DNA from: Flammula alnicola | Lineage: Eukaryota > Basidiomycota > Agaricomycetes > Agaricales > Strophariaceae | Length of the DNA stretch: 32,857 nucleotides | NCBI GenBank assembly: GCA_015499995.1 | Contig: JADNRV010000456.1 | Location: 1-32,857, forward strand | Direction: 5' to 3' | Shown here: piece after piece, positions 19,667-31,149 of the stretch | Layout of the letters: each line of letters starts with the position of its first letter | Position numbering within the stretch: the stretch's first letter is position 1 | Position numbers and translations under genes: made by a program | Notes under the pieces: generated by a model | What the model was told of the DNA's origin: nothing | Database searches by the model: none | What the model saw: only the letters and a program-made list of their open reading frames with translations

Positions 19667-21235
19667 GCGAAATTAGTCCTTCAGCCGACCCCTCCGCTTT
19701 TTCGACCCCGTCCGTTCCCGTCCGTGGCGCCCGTGCGGGCGCCCCTCGCCCTCCCGACCCCGACCCCGCAATTTTCAGAGGGAACGGAGCGGAACTGAGC
19801 GGGGTAGATGTCGAACAAGAGGGGGGGGGGGGGGGGGGGGGGGGCCGGCAGCAGCAGCGGCGGCGGCGGGAGAGGGGAAAAAGCCACGAGAAGCGGATCA
19901 AGGATCGATGACCGGATCAGATCTTTTCAGGCTCCGACCCCCTCGTGCTTTCCTAACACGTTGTTGATTCTCCCGGTCGTGCTTGTTGTTGGTGCTTGTT
20001 GAATGTCGAACCTGTTGATGCCCCTGTTGAGCTCCTCGGCCGAAGCCCACGCCGTGGCATCCCTCATGCGGCGTCTTTGCCATCGCTGCTGCCGCCAAAA
20101 CAACTTCAAAACAACGCGCCCCGCCCAGTCGCGTCTTCTGCTCCTCGTCCTTGCCTCGCCCTGTCCCTGCGAAACCTCCGAACTCACGGTAGCTCACGGC
20201 CGACTGGGGACTATAAGGGCAGGCGGTGAGGCCAACCCACCAGGTGCGTGGCGAATTGAGTTGCATGACCCCGATTCGCCGCCTTCCGCTTTTCTCCTTC
20301 CACCCATTCACCCCCGCCTACAGAAAGAATGCATCGAAGATGAGCACCGCCTGCAAGCCTCCAACCACCACCACCACCTGCTTGCCGACCCCACCGACCC
20401 TTGCCCCCCTCCGTGCTCACACTGCGTGCAGGGAGACTGAACATCCCCACCCCGCAGATTGGTCGACGCAGCCGCCATTGCTGTCCCTGCCTGTCAGCCA
20501 CTAACCAAAACCGCCACCGGTGGTCGACCACCTGCCTATGCCCCCTCCTCCATACTGCAGCAGCATGCAAGAGATAGCATGCTCACATCAATTCGCGCCG
20601 ACTCTCCTGCCGCTCCACCGCCATGTCCAATAATTCCCAGACCCCGACGTCTCCCAGCTCGGCACCCATGTTTTACGTGAGCAATAATGCGAGGAGATGA
20701 CGAACTGGCTTGAGGCGGACTGCCATGAGTCGGAAGGAGGTCTCGCAGCGTAGGCGGAGTGTTAGGGTGCAGGTCGAAGGGTGTTCGGTGGTCGACCCGC
20801 ACCTTGACCCACATCCTTGTGCATCGACGACCTCGCCGCCCCTCGTACTCAGGGAAGTTGAGCTACAGTGAAGGAGCTATAGCACACCTGTTCCTACGAC
20901 AACCCCAACAACGGACACCCCAGCGCAGAAGGACATCACAATGACGACCATCAAGTTCCGAGATGCCGCAACGACGGCGCCACTGCAGCCCATCCCAGTG
21001 GAGAAGGGCAACAAGTGAGGGGATGACCCAGTCCCGGCATCGAGGGAGGGAAGGTCGCTGGAAGGTGGAGCCGCCTGCGCTATTTGAATCGCGCCATCTA
21101 TTCCAGGCGCGATCCTAGCATTTCGCCACATCTCTTCATACAAAACATGTATATGTATATACTGTTAATGAAATATTCATTTTATTGTACAAAAAGTGGG
21201 CGCTGAATGTGACTAGAGGGCCCTATTTCGCTAGG
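19667..21235. other. GC-rich stretch without a recognised gene
   Basis: Sequence between the truncated retroelement frame and the first MITE is rich in C, G and short tandem words (CGACCC, CCACCA, GGC). Frames of 90-145 codons exist on both strands with Pro/His/Arg-rich, low-complexity products. None has family features or a convincing splice chain. Confidence 0.4.
19821..19844 (+). repeat. 24-base poly-G run
   Basis: An uninterrupted run of 24 G is followed by a CAG/CGG-rich microsatellite. Such runs are prone to slippage and assembly error. It is strongly G-quadruplex prone. Confidence 0.9.
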
Positions 21236-21544
21236 ACTTAAGTACTATGGCCTACCACCGATCCGGCGCTACCTACATCTCGGCGGTCACATTTTTGGCA
21301 GGGAATTCGTGACAATTTGTAACATTTTAGTGTCACTCGATTTTCAGAATTTTCTCTATTGCTTGCTTGGTTTCTCATATTCCAGGTTGAAAAATGGGCC
21401 AGCACACGGCTCTGTGCCCTTCATCCGTTCTACCAAGTTTGAGCGATAAAACCCTTGAAGAAAACACTTTAACTCCATTTATTTCAAAAAAGACGTCCGA
21501 GATGTAGGTAGCGCCGGATCGGTGGTAGGCCATAGTACTTAAGT
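21236..21544. mobile_element. 309-bp MITE with 48-bp terminal inverted repeats
   Basis: Bases 21236-21283 and 21497-21544 are perfect inverted copies (48 bp), beginning ACTTAAGTACTATGGCC. The centre has no coding capacity. TTAA occurs at both edges (21238-21241 and 21539-21542), so a piggyBac-type TTAA target is one reading. Because CTTAAG is itself palindromic, the exact boundary between target duplication and inverted repeat cannot be fixed. Confidence 0.85.
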
Positions 21545-22440
21545 AGACGCGTTTGACGCGTTCGTAATCACGTGCCTCTCACCCCAAGATCTCGTGACTA
21601 CATCAACTCTATGGACTCCATGGATTTGGCAAATCAAGAATGCTCTCGAACTCCATATTTTCATAGATTTTCCGTGGTCTATGGACTCGGTCACATGCCC
21701 CCGCGCCGCCGGCGCCCTCCCCCAGCTCACAAAGCCAAACATCGCCCCCGCCGTGCTCAAATTCGCTGCTCAGTGCTCACCGCCATCGCACCAGCCACCG
21801 CTGACCGTTCCCCCCCCCCCCCCCCCACCCCCAATCCTGCCGTCACGCCAGCTTCTCGATGCTTAGGGTCTAGGAGCTCCTTTTGTTCTCAGATTCTCGC
21901 CTTTGCCAAACGGCGGCAAAATCTTGGTTGTACGGTTACCCTCATCAACCTCGCAATACTGTCTGGGAGCGCACCAATGAAGCGATGGAAATATCGCAGA
22001 AATGGAAGGATAAATGGGCAGGCGTGGTGTCAGATACGATGCGGGGAGACTAGGAGAAGACAGGGTGCTACACAACTGCCACTGGCACGGTGGACCGTGG
22101 AATCAGCATCGCAGACGACGAGGAGGGCAGGAAAATGCTGTAGCATCGCTTGTATCATTATCACAACCAATAGACATGTATTAAAGAATGAAAAGGATTG
22201 TTATTACCAACAAAACCGAGCGGGAATGACGAGGAGAACACTGAGGAGGGATTTTACGTCACGTGCTCCCGCTGTGTTTATCTATTATAGTAATACTGCA
22301 TTTCTCAAGCATTTCTTCGAATTTTCTTCGATACTCGTCGAATTCTAAATACCTTCTACAATCCTTTTAGCATTTTATTTGGCCGTAGTAATGTGTCCAA
22401 ATTGAACGAAATTAGCCCACTAATAGCAGCAACAATGGAG
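21545..22440. other. Unassigned stretch
   Basis: A frame of 258 codons (21572-22348, plus) is open, but its product is Arg/Pro-rich at one end and not recognised. It crosses the poly-C run, so it is probably fortuitous. No other feature is seen. Confidence 0.35.
21810..21826 (+). repeat. 17-base poly-C run
   Basis: An uninterrupted C run is followed by ACCCCC. It is prone to slippage and, on the minus strand, to G-quadruplex formation. Confidence 0.9.
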
Positions 22441-22445
22441 ACATG

Positions 22446-22499
22446 ATGCATGGTGCGTGATGCGTGATGCGTGATGCGTGATGCGTGGTGCGTGATGCA
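22446..22499 (+). repeat. GCGTGAT heptamer microsatellite
   Basis: About seven units of GCGTGAT, with variants GCGTGGT and GCATGGT, lie in tandem just before the first of the 0.94-kb elements. Confidence 0.85.
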
Positions 22500-22562
22500 C
22501 CTTGTCGGATCGACTGGGAGCCAGGTGCGCTGCGCGCAGAGTGCGTGGACCACACCACCTAT

Positions 22563-23498
22563 TAGGACTGCCCAGGTGCACTTTTATTCCCATGCGCGCG
22601 CGCGCGCGAGTTGTGTCTGTGTGTGCATCCGAGGTGGCCTCAACTCAAGTAAAACTACAATTCCATCAGGCTGTCAGCTCATTGGACCTCCCTCCATATA
22701 TTTATTAGTTGTAAATAGCATTTATCACCATTTGTTCACCCAAAATGAAGTGAGCAGAACCATTTTTGACAATGGTCAAACACTTTCCCACGGGTGCTAC
22801 AATCTCTACCGAGAAAGCATTCGGGAGTTCAGGGGAGAAATTTGAAGGTGATTCTTTTGTAGCAATAATCTAAATTTCTTACAATTTGAGCTTAGTTATA
22901 CTTTGAAGGCCTCATGCACCTCAAATCTAAAAGACTATCATTAAGACCTGCTCAAGGTTCAACAAATATTAATATTTAACTAAAAGAATAGTTGTGGAAA
23001 GGTCTATTCAATGGGCTCAGTTTATTTTCGAGGCCGTTGTAGGTTTGTTGAAGGTTCAGAGATTTTGGATTTGAGTCAGCTTGGGGCTCCTGGGTATGCA
23101 TACACCGAAGTCTGAACGTAGCAATTAATCTGCTATTTATAAGAGGTCTTTAATATAAAACTTGTAATAAATTTAAATTATTGCTATAACAGATTTGACG
23201 AAAGGATTGTCGCCTTCAAATTTCTCCACTGAACTCCCAAATGCTTTCTCGGTAGAGATTGTAGCACCCGTGGGAAAGTGTTTGACCATTGTCAAAAATG
23301 GTTCCGTTCACTTCATTTTGGGTTAACAGATGGTGATATGAGCTGTTTACAACTAATAAATACATTGAGGGAGGTCCAATTAGAATGTTTGAGGTGATAG
23401 CCTGACGAAATTATAGGTTGAGGTCACCTCGGGTGCACACACAGACACAACTCGCGCGCGCGCGCGCGTGGGAATAAAAGTGCACCTGGGCAGTCATA
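22563..23498. mobile_element. 936-bp non-autonomous DNA element with long inverted repeats
   Basis: The ends (TAGGACTGCCCAGGTGCAC on the left; right end TATGACTGCCCAGGTGCAC when reversed) are flanked by the direct repeat ACCTAT at 22557-22562 and 23499-23504. The inverted arms extend about 290 bp each, and their inner 130 bp (near 22735-22855 and 23215-23335) are nearly identical. Each arm has a run of alternating CG just inside the end. No transposase frame is present. The superfamily is not assigned. Confidence 0.85.
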
Positions 23499-23631
23499 AC
23501 CTATTACCAACAATTATCCCACGGATGCCCTCCGCACAAACCTCTGCACTTTCTGCTCGTACCGTTATGCTGCCGAGGCGGGCGGCGGTCACTGCGCTAG
23601 TAACATGCACGGCTTGCATAATATAATCTAC

Positions 23632-23749
23632 TATGGCTGACCAAATGCACATTTATTCTCACGCGCCTCCCTGAGCCCTCGCCCGCGCTTGACCTCAAAC
23701 TCAGAAAAATGTAAACTTCTGTTGCATATTAACATATCGGGTCTACCAT
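23632..23749 (+). mobile_element. Truncated end of the same element family
   Basis: TATGGCTGACCAAATGCACA at 23632 matches the terminus of the two flanking full-length elements, followed by TTTATTC and a GC-rich patch. No matching right end was found, so this is a remnant directly left of the next full copy. Confidence 0.65.
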
Positions 23750-23755
23750 AGTCTG

Positions 23756-24694
23756 TATGACTGACCAAGTGCACATTTATTCCCACACTGGCCCCGCGCG
23801 CGCGCGCCGTACCTCTAACACAGAAATTCATGGCCTCCCGTTCCATAGCTTGTCCTCTTGCTTGTTATAACTCACAACTAATTACTGCAATACACTTGTT
23901 CTTTTGTCAGATTTCTGATTGACAAGCTACATATATCCAGCTGCTAGGGTCCACACACAAGACTTATAAATTCATTCATGCTTGGCTCAAAGCAGATTTA
24001 AATTGAAGGTCCTCATAGCTTTCTATAACTGAATGATTCTCATGCATCCATGTGTCTGCTCTCTAGGTCGCATTTGGAGGGTTTCTGAGTCGAAATTCAG
24101 CTGAAAGTCTACGAAGCTTGACTTTGCGAGTACTAAAAAGTACACCTCATTTCAAGTTTTAATAAATACTTTACATTTACTATATTGTAGAGTTAATCAG
24201 TGGGTTTCTATGATATGAAATTTAGGTATAGGCACATTTGCCTCTCAAATTACTAGATGAAGTATGCAGGTTCTAGCGAGAGAGAGGCCCTAAGGCCAGT
24301 ATTTGCCTTTATTGTAGATATAATTGTTGACACGTTATGCAGATAATAAAGTTAGAGTGATTAAACCTTCTGCTTTCCTCACATTTGAGTTTGAATTCAA
24401 GCCCGCCAACTTGCCGCCAACTCGATAATGAGCAGCCTTCGGCAGCACGGCCCGTCACCTCCGGGAAAACAGAAGTGTACCACCGGTGGTAGCTTTCGCA
24501 GTTGGGGAGTGCTAGTCCGGCTAACGTCCCCCTTGCAGTATTATGTATCCATATTTTATTCCAATGAAGACCTGGCAAGGTAGTTACTTAGTAGCTACCT
24601 GAATTATTCAATGAAATCCCAATTTTGAGGTGCCGCGCGCGCGCGGAGACTGATGGCGCACGCGCGGGAATAAATGTGCATTTGGTCAGTCATA
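23756..24694. mobile_element. 939-bp non-autonomous DNA element, same terminal family
   Basis: TATGACTGACCAAGTGCACA on the left and its inverted counterpart on the right are bounded by the direct repeat AGTCTG at 23750-23755 and 24695-24700. CG-dinucleotide runs lie inside both ends. Unlike the element at 22563, the long inner arms are not evident here, so the two share ends rather than whole bodies. No coding frame of note. Confidence 0.82.
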
Positions 24695-24700
24695 AGTCTG

Positions 24701-26544
24701 CCTACTATTTGCATTTTATGACTGCAAAGCAGATATTTTCCTGTGAAGTTAACAAGTAACTAGCTCATCCCCGTGCTCCACACGGGTACTTGCCGATTGA
24801 GAATTATGATACGTATCATTTCTTCAGATGCAATAGAATGTGCTCCAGGTTTTCCAGGTGTTCCGGAATTATCGCGCAGAATCTGGGCATTAAATATAGG
24901 GTTGTATTTCCAATAAGTCACTATTTTATGTAACTTGTGAGCAATCACTCTTTGGCTGCATTGTCGATATGTGCCCATTTTGGAGCCTCATGCTTGTAGG
25001 AGTTATCAGGATGACTATTGTCGTATTCCTGCTGCTAACAGGTGGAGTGTGGACAGTCCCTGAAGGACCAGCTGTATTATTTGCAATGATGTGAGCGGAA
25101 GGGGTGTTTCGACACCCATGGATGTGAAGGTGGGAGCAGCATTATATTTTGCAGAAGCCATCACATTCATTTGTCTGCAACATGAATTCTCAAATTTGGG
25201 TCAAGATTTTGTTGAAGAAGTGACACACTCATCAATCTAGTGCCAAGCATGGCAAAATGGACACAGGAAATTCATATGGTTTAGATTATGAATAGGATAT
25301 GTATCGGACACAGGATGTCGAGCAACACAAAAGAGAGGGCTATGCACTAATTACCATGAGCAAAGGTTTTTATGCATTGCAAGAGCACGTAATAATGTAC
25401 TTGGCAATCCATTGAAGTCTTAGGCATAGCAACATTTTCTCCTAGCGTTGCTGCCATCGCCGGATATGTGCCTTCAAGGATGGTGCAATGCATATCTAAG
25501 TTCATCGATGCCTGCTATATGGCACTACCTCCCTTGGGATTATCGGGGTCCTGGTCAATAGCGTTCACTGGTCCCAAATCCGCGTAGGCGGACAAGGCTC
25601 CTCAGGCCTCAGGGTCCATCCTAAAATAGAAAATTTGCGGAGCCGGGCGGCGCACCAAAATCACCCAAATTCAACATTTTCTTTGTATTTTATTCCCGGT
25701 GTCCTCAATTGCGCCTCCAAGCGCCTCCATCACGTTCTACAAAGCTACATACCATTTGTCCCATTTTGGTCCGGCTCTAGACCGTCTCGTGCTTACGTCT
25801 TCCGAAATTTCCACCAAAATGGGGCTCAAATCCGCGAAACCGGAGAGGGTCTGCCTGCGGGGCTCTCAAATCCGCCAAAACCGGACAGAATTTTGACGTT
25901 TTTTTGGTCGAAAATCCGCGAAAATCCGGACAAGCTTTGGCGGGAGCTTCCCGGGTCCTCTTTGGGTACTCTCAACGCCTTGCGAACGACTACCATTCAG
26001 CTGCAGTTAGACTTGCAGGAAGGATTTGGGGCCTCGTGCGCCGGACATTCTTGGGACATTCTCACCTTTTCATACTTCTCCGAAAACTCAAACTACCGCA
26101 TTGCCCTATCATCTATCTCACATCACATCCTCTAACACTAATCTCTCAATTCAGCACAACATGTAGTGATCATTTCTCTCCGTAGTTACCTGCTCTCATT
26201 ATCCACGATGCGCTGGCGAGGTAATTATTTACCTGAATTACTTACGTAATGTAGTCAGCCAATTTCATTTCATTGCATCCGCTCCTGCATGCCGCGCAAA
26301 CAAACCAGTTGTGGAAGAGGTGATTTCTTCTAGGTGGATGAGATTGAGGTTGTCCAAGATGGGTCAGGATGTGATTGTTCTCGTTAGTCACTTGTGCTCT
26401 TGAGGACGTAATTCTGAATAAAATGGGGTGGTGTGGTTGACGGAGGAATAATGGATACAAACACTAGTATAGAGACACCCACTGCTCCTCTTGAATCGCC
26501 AGGCCCAAGAAATCATCACCAGATGGTCCATTGCTCAGAGTTGT
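24701..26544. other. Unassigned AT-rich to mixed stretch
   Basis: No gene is recognised. A 166-codon frame at 25635-26135 has no ATG at its edge and no family features. The word AAATCCGC followed by A-rich sequence and CCGGA recurs three times near 25828, 25869 and 25912, a small local repeat. Confidence 0.35.
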
Positions 26545-27290
26545 GATGTTCCGTCATGAATAGATTGTCCTTGCGGTAGGTCCTTCTGCGGCATAGTGCG
26601 TAATGGCGCACAAGGCCGAGATGTGTTCCTACGTCAGGTTCGTGGGAAGTAATAGTTAGGGCTGAGCGCGGGTGCACCCGCAGGTATTTCGCGGGTAGTG
26701 GTATTTACCTTGTAGCCCCGAATTTTCTGAAAATTTTGCAATTTCTTTGGTGCAAATCCGTTGAGAACTGACTGAGTTATGCTTTCACCAAGTTTGAGCC
26801 AAAACTCTTGAAAAATGCGGCTGTGCTGCGCCAAACTTCCCTTTTTGAGATCCGTGGGTCAATTTTGACGTATTTGGTATGCTGTGAGATCACCTTTGAG
26901 CACAAGGACTTCAAACTTGGTAAAAGCATAACTCAGTCAGTTCTCAATGGATTTGCACCAAAGAAATTGCAAAATTTTCAGAAAATTCGGGGCTACAAGG
27001 TAACTACCACTACCTGCGAAATACCTGCGGGTGCACCCGCGCTCAGCCCTAGTAATAGTCCTCTGGAATAAAGAGAAATGTTGAGAGTACGGATATCATT
27101 GGAGAAGGGAACAGATAGCGAAGAGTGTTCCTGGATGTTTTGGAGTGATTAGAATATCTGTGCGACATGTAGTAATCTCAACGATCTCGGGTGGAAGTGC
27201 GAGCGGCATCCTCGGCATCCCATGGGAATTTGGAGTTTCCACAAACATGTTATCCATCTCTTCCGCATGGCGAGCAGCATTGGATACGAC
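26545..27290 (-). pseudogene. Decayed unknown family, left copy, split by a MITE
   Basis: The minus strand from 27290 down matches the plus strand from about 27455, so the two copies are head to head. Shared pieces include the upstream GAGATGGATAAC, then GGAACACTCTT, CCTTCTCCAATGATA, TCTCTTTATTCCA, CCCACGAACCTGACGT and GAACACATCTCGGC. The 395-bp hAT-type MITE interrupts the copy between the last two conserved stretches. At the Trp codon of the middle copy this one has TAG (26629-26631), and a one-base insertion near 26550 breaks the frame again relative to the 31-kb copy. The function of the family is unknown. Confidence 0.65.
26657..27051. mobile_element. 395-bp hAT-type MITE
   Basis: Inverted arms of about 141 bp (26657-26797 and 26911-27051) begin TAGGGCTGAGCGCGGGTGCA. 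They are bounded by the exact 8-bp direct repeat GTAATAGT at 26649-26656 and 27052-27059. An 8-bp target duplication with TAGGG ends is typical of the hAT superfamily. It carries no transposase. Confidence 0.9.
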
Positions 27291-27454
27291 AACAGATTGG
27301 TTTAATCACAGCAATACATTACTCTGCCACCTCAATTCTCCACAAATGACCGCCCTCCTTCCCGCCATGAGTCAACGCCGGTAATTGCACCATGTCTTCC
27401 AGCTACGCGCCATCTTCACACAGGCTTTTACTAGTAGGGTTACTACTAGGGTGG

Positions 27455-27769
27455 GAGTGGCTTTGGGCAGGGCACCGTGTGGAGGAGATGGATAACGCGC
27501 TCGGAAACAGCAAAGTCCAAATTCCCACGTGATGCCGGTGATGCCGGTTGCACATCCGCCCAACGGTCGTTTAGATTACCACAAGTCGTACAAACATTTT
27601 ATCTACTCCAAAATACCCGGGAACACTCTTTGACGTATCCTTTCCCTTCTCCAATGATACCCGTACCCTCGCTGTTTCTCTTTATTCCACAGGAACATCA
27701 ATTCCCACGAACCTGACGTGGGAACACATCTCGGCATTGCGCGCATCGACAAACTCGATGCTATACTAA
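27455..27769 (+). pseudogene. Decayed unknown family, middle copy
   Basis: A frame reading FPFSNDTRTLAVSLYS, IPTNLTWEHISALRAS and NSMLY ends at a stop at 27767-27769. Upstream lies GTGGAGGAGATGGATAACGC, shared with the 31-kb copy. The TGG Trp codon at 27719-27721 is intact only in this copy. After ISAL there are about 35 bases not present in the left copy, before CAIAHYAAE can be read in another frame; this could be a retained intron-like insert or decay. Only about 60 codons are recognisable, and no function is proposed. Confidence 0.55.
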
Positions 27770-30700
27770 AGGTGTGCCATTGCTCACTACGCCGCAGAAC
27801 GACAGCACATTTGTATCCGTTATTCCTCAGTAAATTGCCCCATTGAATAGGAAGAGTGCATGTTGCCGTTTTTGCGCGAGGTTTTGTGTACCAGGTGCCG
27901 TGGGAACATGTGTGGACCAGGTGCATTCCTGTGGAAATGACGGACTTCGTACAATAATTACGCTCTTCCACGTCCACCAATAGCATAAAGAATTAGATAG
28001 ATCATGTCTTAATGTATTGTATATCCCGGGAATTGAAATTGGTGTGAAGTTATGACATGAATTAGCAACGTCACAAGTCGTGCTCACTTACAAGTGATCC
28101 GCGGGCGCTCAACGGGCGCTTGGACGCGCACTCACACAGTATGCGACACTTACATCTGCACTCACTCTGCACTCACCTGAGCGACTCACCCCCTCACTCA
28201 CCCTCATCACTCACATACTTGCACGCACTTCCCTTGCCCCGGACTCTCACTTGCATACTTGCATCCTACATTTATGTGATATTTTCTGGGATATACTAGT
28301 ACGTTTGAGGTGTAAGAATCTCCCGGAACCTTCGTGATTCAATGCACACTTTTGATTCCATTTGGAAAGTGATCATGATCGAGGGTGAGTGTGTCCGTGT
28401 CCATATTTCAGTTTTCTGTGTCTGCAATTCTTTCGCCTCTACCTTGACAGGGTCGACACCTCTTAACCTCATGAATTTTGTTGGATGATAAAATGGGTCT
28501 AAGGGCAAGGGATTATAGGATTATGCTATCTTCCTGACGCTCCTAACTCCCTTTGTGCATCTAGGACTTCGTTAAACATGTTTACCACTACTTTATTCCA
28601 GACGAACATTCTGTTATTATGTCTGGACAGTTAGTTAATTGGGTTTACCGATCACATGAGTGGGTTGTTATCTGCCAGTTATCGGCCCGGCAGATTCCGG
28701 TGGTAAAATGTTATCGTCTTCTTCACCTCTGTACATATCCTACCGTACCCAAAATTTGCTAGGCAGTAGGTAGATTCACCTATAATGAATCTGTCAATTC
28801 ACATTTTTAATTTCTGCTGTGCAGGACAATGAATGAGCTAACATGTTATCTGCCACACCCAATTGTTATCCGCCAGCCGTGCTTTGGCGCACTGCCACAC
28901 TCTCACGGACCACCCTTCACCTGACGTCTCGAAGTCAGGCATCCAACGGTCCTTAACCTCGTTCTTGCCTTGTTCTAATGCATCAAGTGCCTCGAAAAAT
29001 ACAGTTACATTTAGATCATATACAGCCTAGGTATTCTTATTTTTAAGCTGTTTATTTGATCATGCCAATATCGTGAGAGGGCTCACAAGGTATGCTTCAG
29101 GCATCCAGCTAATTCTATAAGATACATAATAAATACAATACCTCAATGGCACCTTAAGGATCAATTTGTATGGTAAGTTCCTTCAAATTGTGATCAGAAG
29201 AGGGATATTTCCTAATTGTCATTCAAACATTGAAGTTGCGCACCCCGCAGGATTTTTTTAGGATTTCTCTGGCTGGAGGGCATCAAATTCCGCCGATTTT
29301 AGGCAAAGTAGCCGTGATTTAAGACAACGGAAGGCAGGTCAATAAACGTAGGACAAGATTTTGAATATTCGTGAGAAATCTTCTCCCTTTTCGCTCTTTT
29401 CCCTTCTTTTTCCGCTTTGGATACCCACTCACATGAACGGAAAACCGTTAATTGAGCCATTTGTGGACTCTGCCAGGTATATTCCTGTACGATGCTACAG
29501 ATAAGTGTATTTCGGCTTTCAATGATTACTGTACATAGCTATATAAATTTAAATTTTGATAGGTTTTATGACTCCAAAGCATCTGATGATTACATCAGCC
29601 AATTAAATGATCATAAATTGTGAAATCCACTTTGCTTTGTGATGACGAGATTGTGAAGATGTACACGGCGGACCTTTTCCAATTGAACATTTTTTGGAAA
29701 TGTGTGGTGGGTGAATTGTTAATAGATTTTGACTTGGGCCATCCGCATCAATCAGTCTGGCGTGACTTTCAGTCTTGGCTGGGTCACGTTACGTCACAAT
29801 CACGGGACATTGGATGTGTATGGATTTCCTCTAAGTACCTTACTTGAATACACAGCCGGGTCATTCCACTGAAAAAAACTAAATTCGGTGATGGATGAGT
29901 TTCGTGCAAACAGAATTTGAAATTTCCTGAAAGTCTAATTCATCGGGTTTCCTTTATCATGACAAACTTCAAGTTTCATGCAAATTTACTTGCACAGCGT
30001 TCAAACATTCTCCGTGCAACCTAGGTGCACCATGCAGAAATCCATCCGCTTGCTCATACGGCTACGCTACTTTCAATTTTCCATTACTACCAGCACATAT
30101 GAATAGGATGAAGAGAAATGAATTGACTAGCAGACTTGATGTAAGGTACATGGTAATCGGCGACAAAAGCTTGGCGAAGTGAAAGAGGACGAGCGCGAAA
30201 ACAACCGAATATCCCCCCTCTGGTCCCAAGGATCCATCGTAACACGAGAACGAAGGCTCTTGAAGTAACGAAGGCAGTTGCCGGCTGCTTGAATGATACG
30301 GATTGCAACCTGCAAGATGGACTTCGAAGCCAAGGCAAATTGCGACGGAAGGTAAGAAAGACCTGACAGTGAAGGAGTAGTGAGGGCAGACAACGTACCG
30401 ACTTTAAAACTTCTAGGCGGAAATGTGCAGGACAGGGAGAGGGAGGAAAGAACAAGCACACAAATGTCACAAAATACAGGAGCTGCTCCGTGCCACTCAA
30501 CGTGGTTTTCAACAACATGGAAATTTGACTGTGCACAAACAATCACGGAGAGCTTTCATGATCAACATCATGCCACAGAAGGAGTCGGTGGACAGAAAAG
30601 GACTTGATGTACTTAGAGAGGGATAAGGGATTGGCACCGTCGCTGAGGAGGTGGTGGCGGTGGAGAGAGAGGTGGGAAGCAACTTGAACATGAAAACTCG

Positions 30701-31149
30701 GCGTTGTTATCAGAAGTAAACAATCCAAAATAAGGCTTGATGGTGCGTGAAATCATCTGGACGACCGGGTCAGAACCGCGACCGGTGTTGTTAAACAAAA
30801 TACCAAAAACTCACTCAAAAAATGTTCATATATTCTGATTGATGCACGAAACATGAACGGCAACTCAACCAAAACTTGGTGATCACTTTTTGAAAATTTT
30901 CAACCAAAATTCAAACACAACTCAAAATTCGGACTCAACCATGGTGGAATTTCCGAAACTCAAGAATCACTCAATTGAAGGGCCAGCCGTGTAGTGGAAT
31001 ATCCCATAATGGACCATAAAAAGTCATATATTGCGATATAAATTATATTTTATCTGCCGTCTTGGGTTGTCTAGTGTTTTCCGCCGATTTAAGCTACAAA
31101 AACGGGATAATCCTGCTCACTGCCGCGTATTTATGTCTATATTCTCTTG
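27770..31149. other. Long stretch without a confident gene
   Basis: Mostly AT-rich, with scattered short frames. Between about 30110 and 30800 the minus strand has protein-like patches (ASKSILQVAIRIIQAAGNC in one frame, GRGSDPVVQMISRTIKPYFG in another) that may be remnants of a spliced gene. I could not chain them. A 75-codon frame at 29620-29847 is not recognised. Confidence 0.35.
28120..28265 (+). repeat. CACTCAC-type simple repeat
   Basis: An irregular series of CACTCAC, CACTCACC and CATACTTGCA words. No regular period and no coding role. Confidence 0.7.

Noticed and set aside
25635..26135. 166-codon open frame on the plus strand
   Set aside because: It begins at a non-ATG codon, has no recognisable family and no supporting introns or promoter, and overlaps a local repeat.
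27145..27384. 79-codon frame on the plus strand
   Set aside because: It is antisense to the upstream part of the left pseudogene copy and has no family features of its own.
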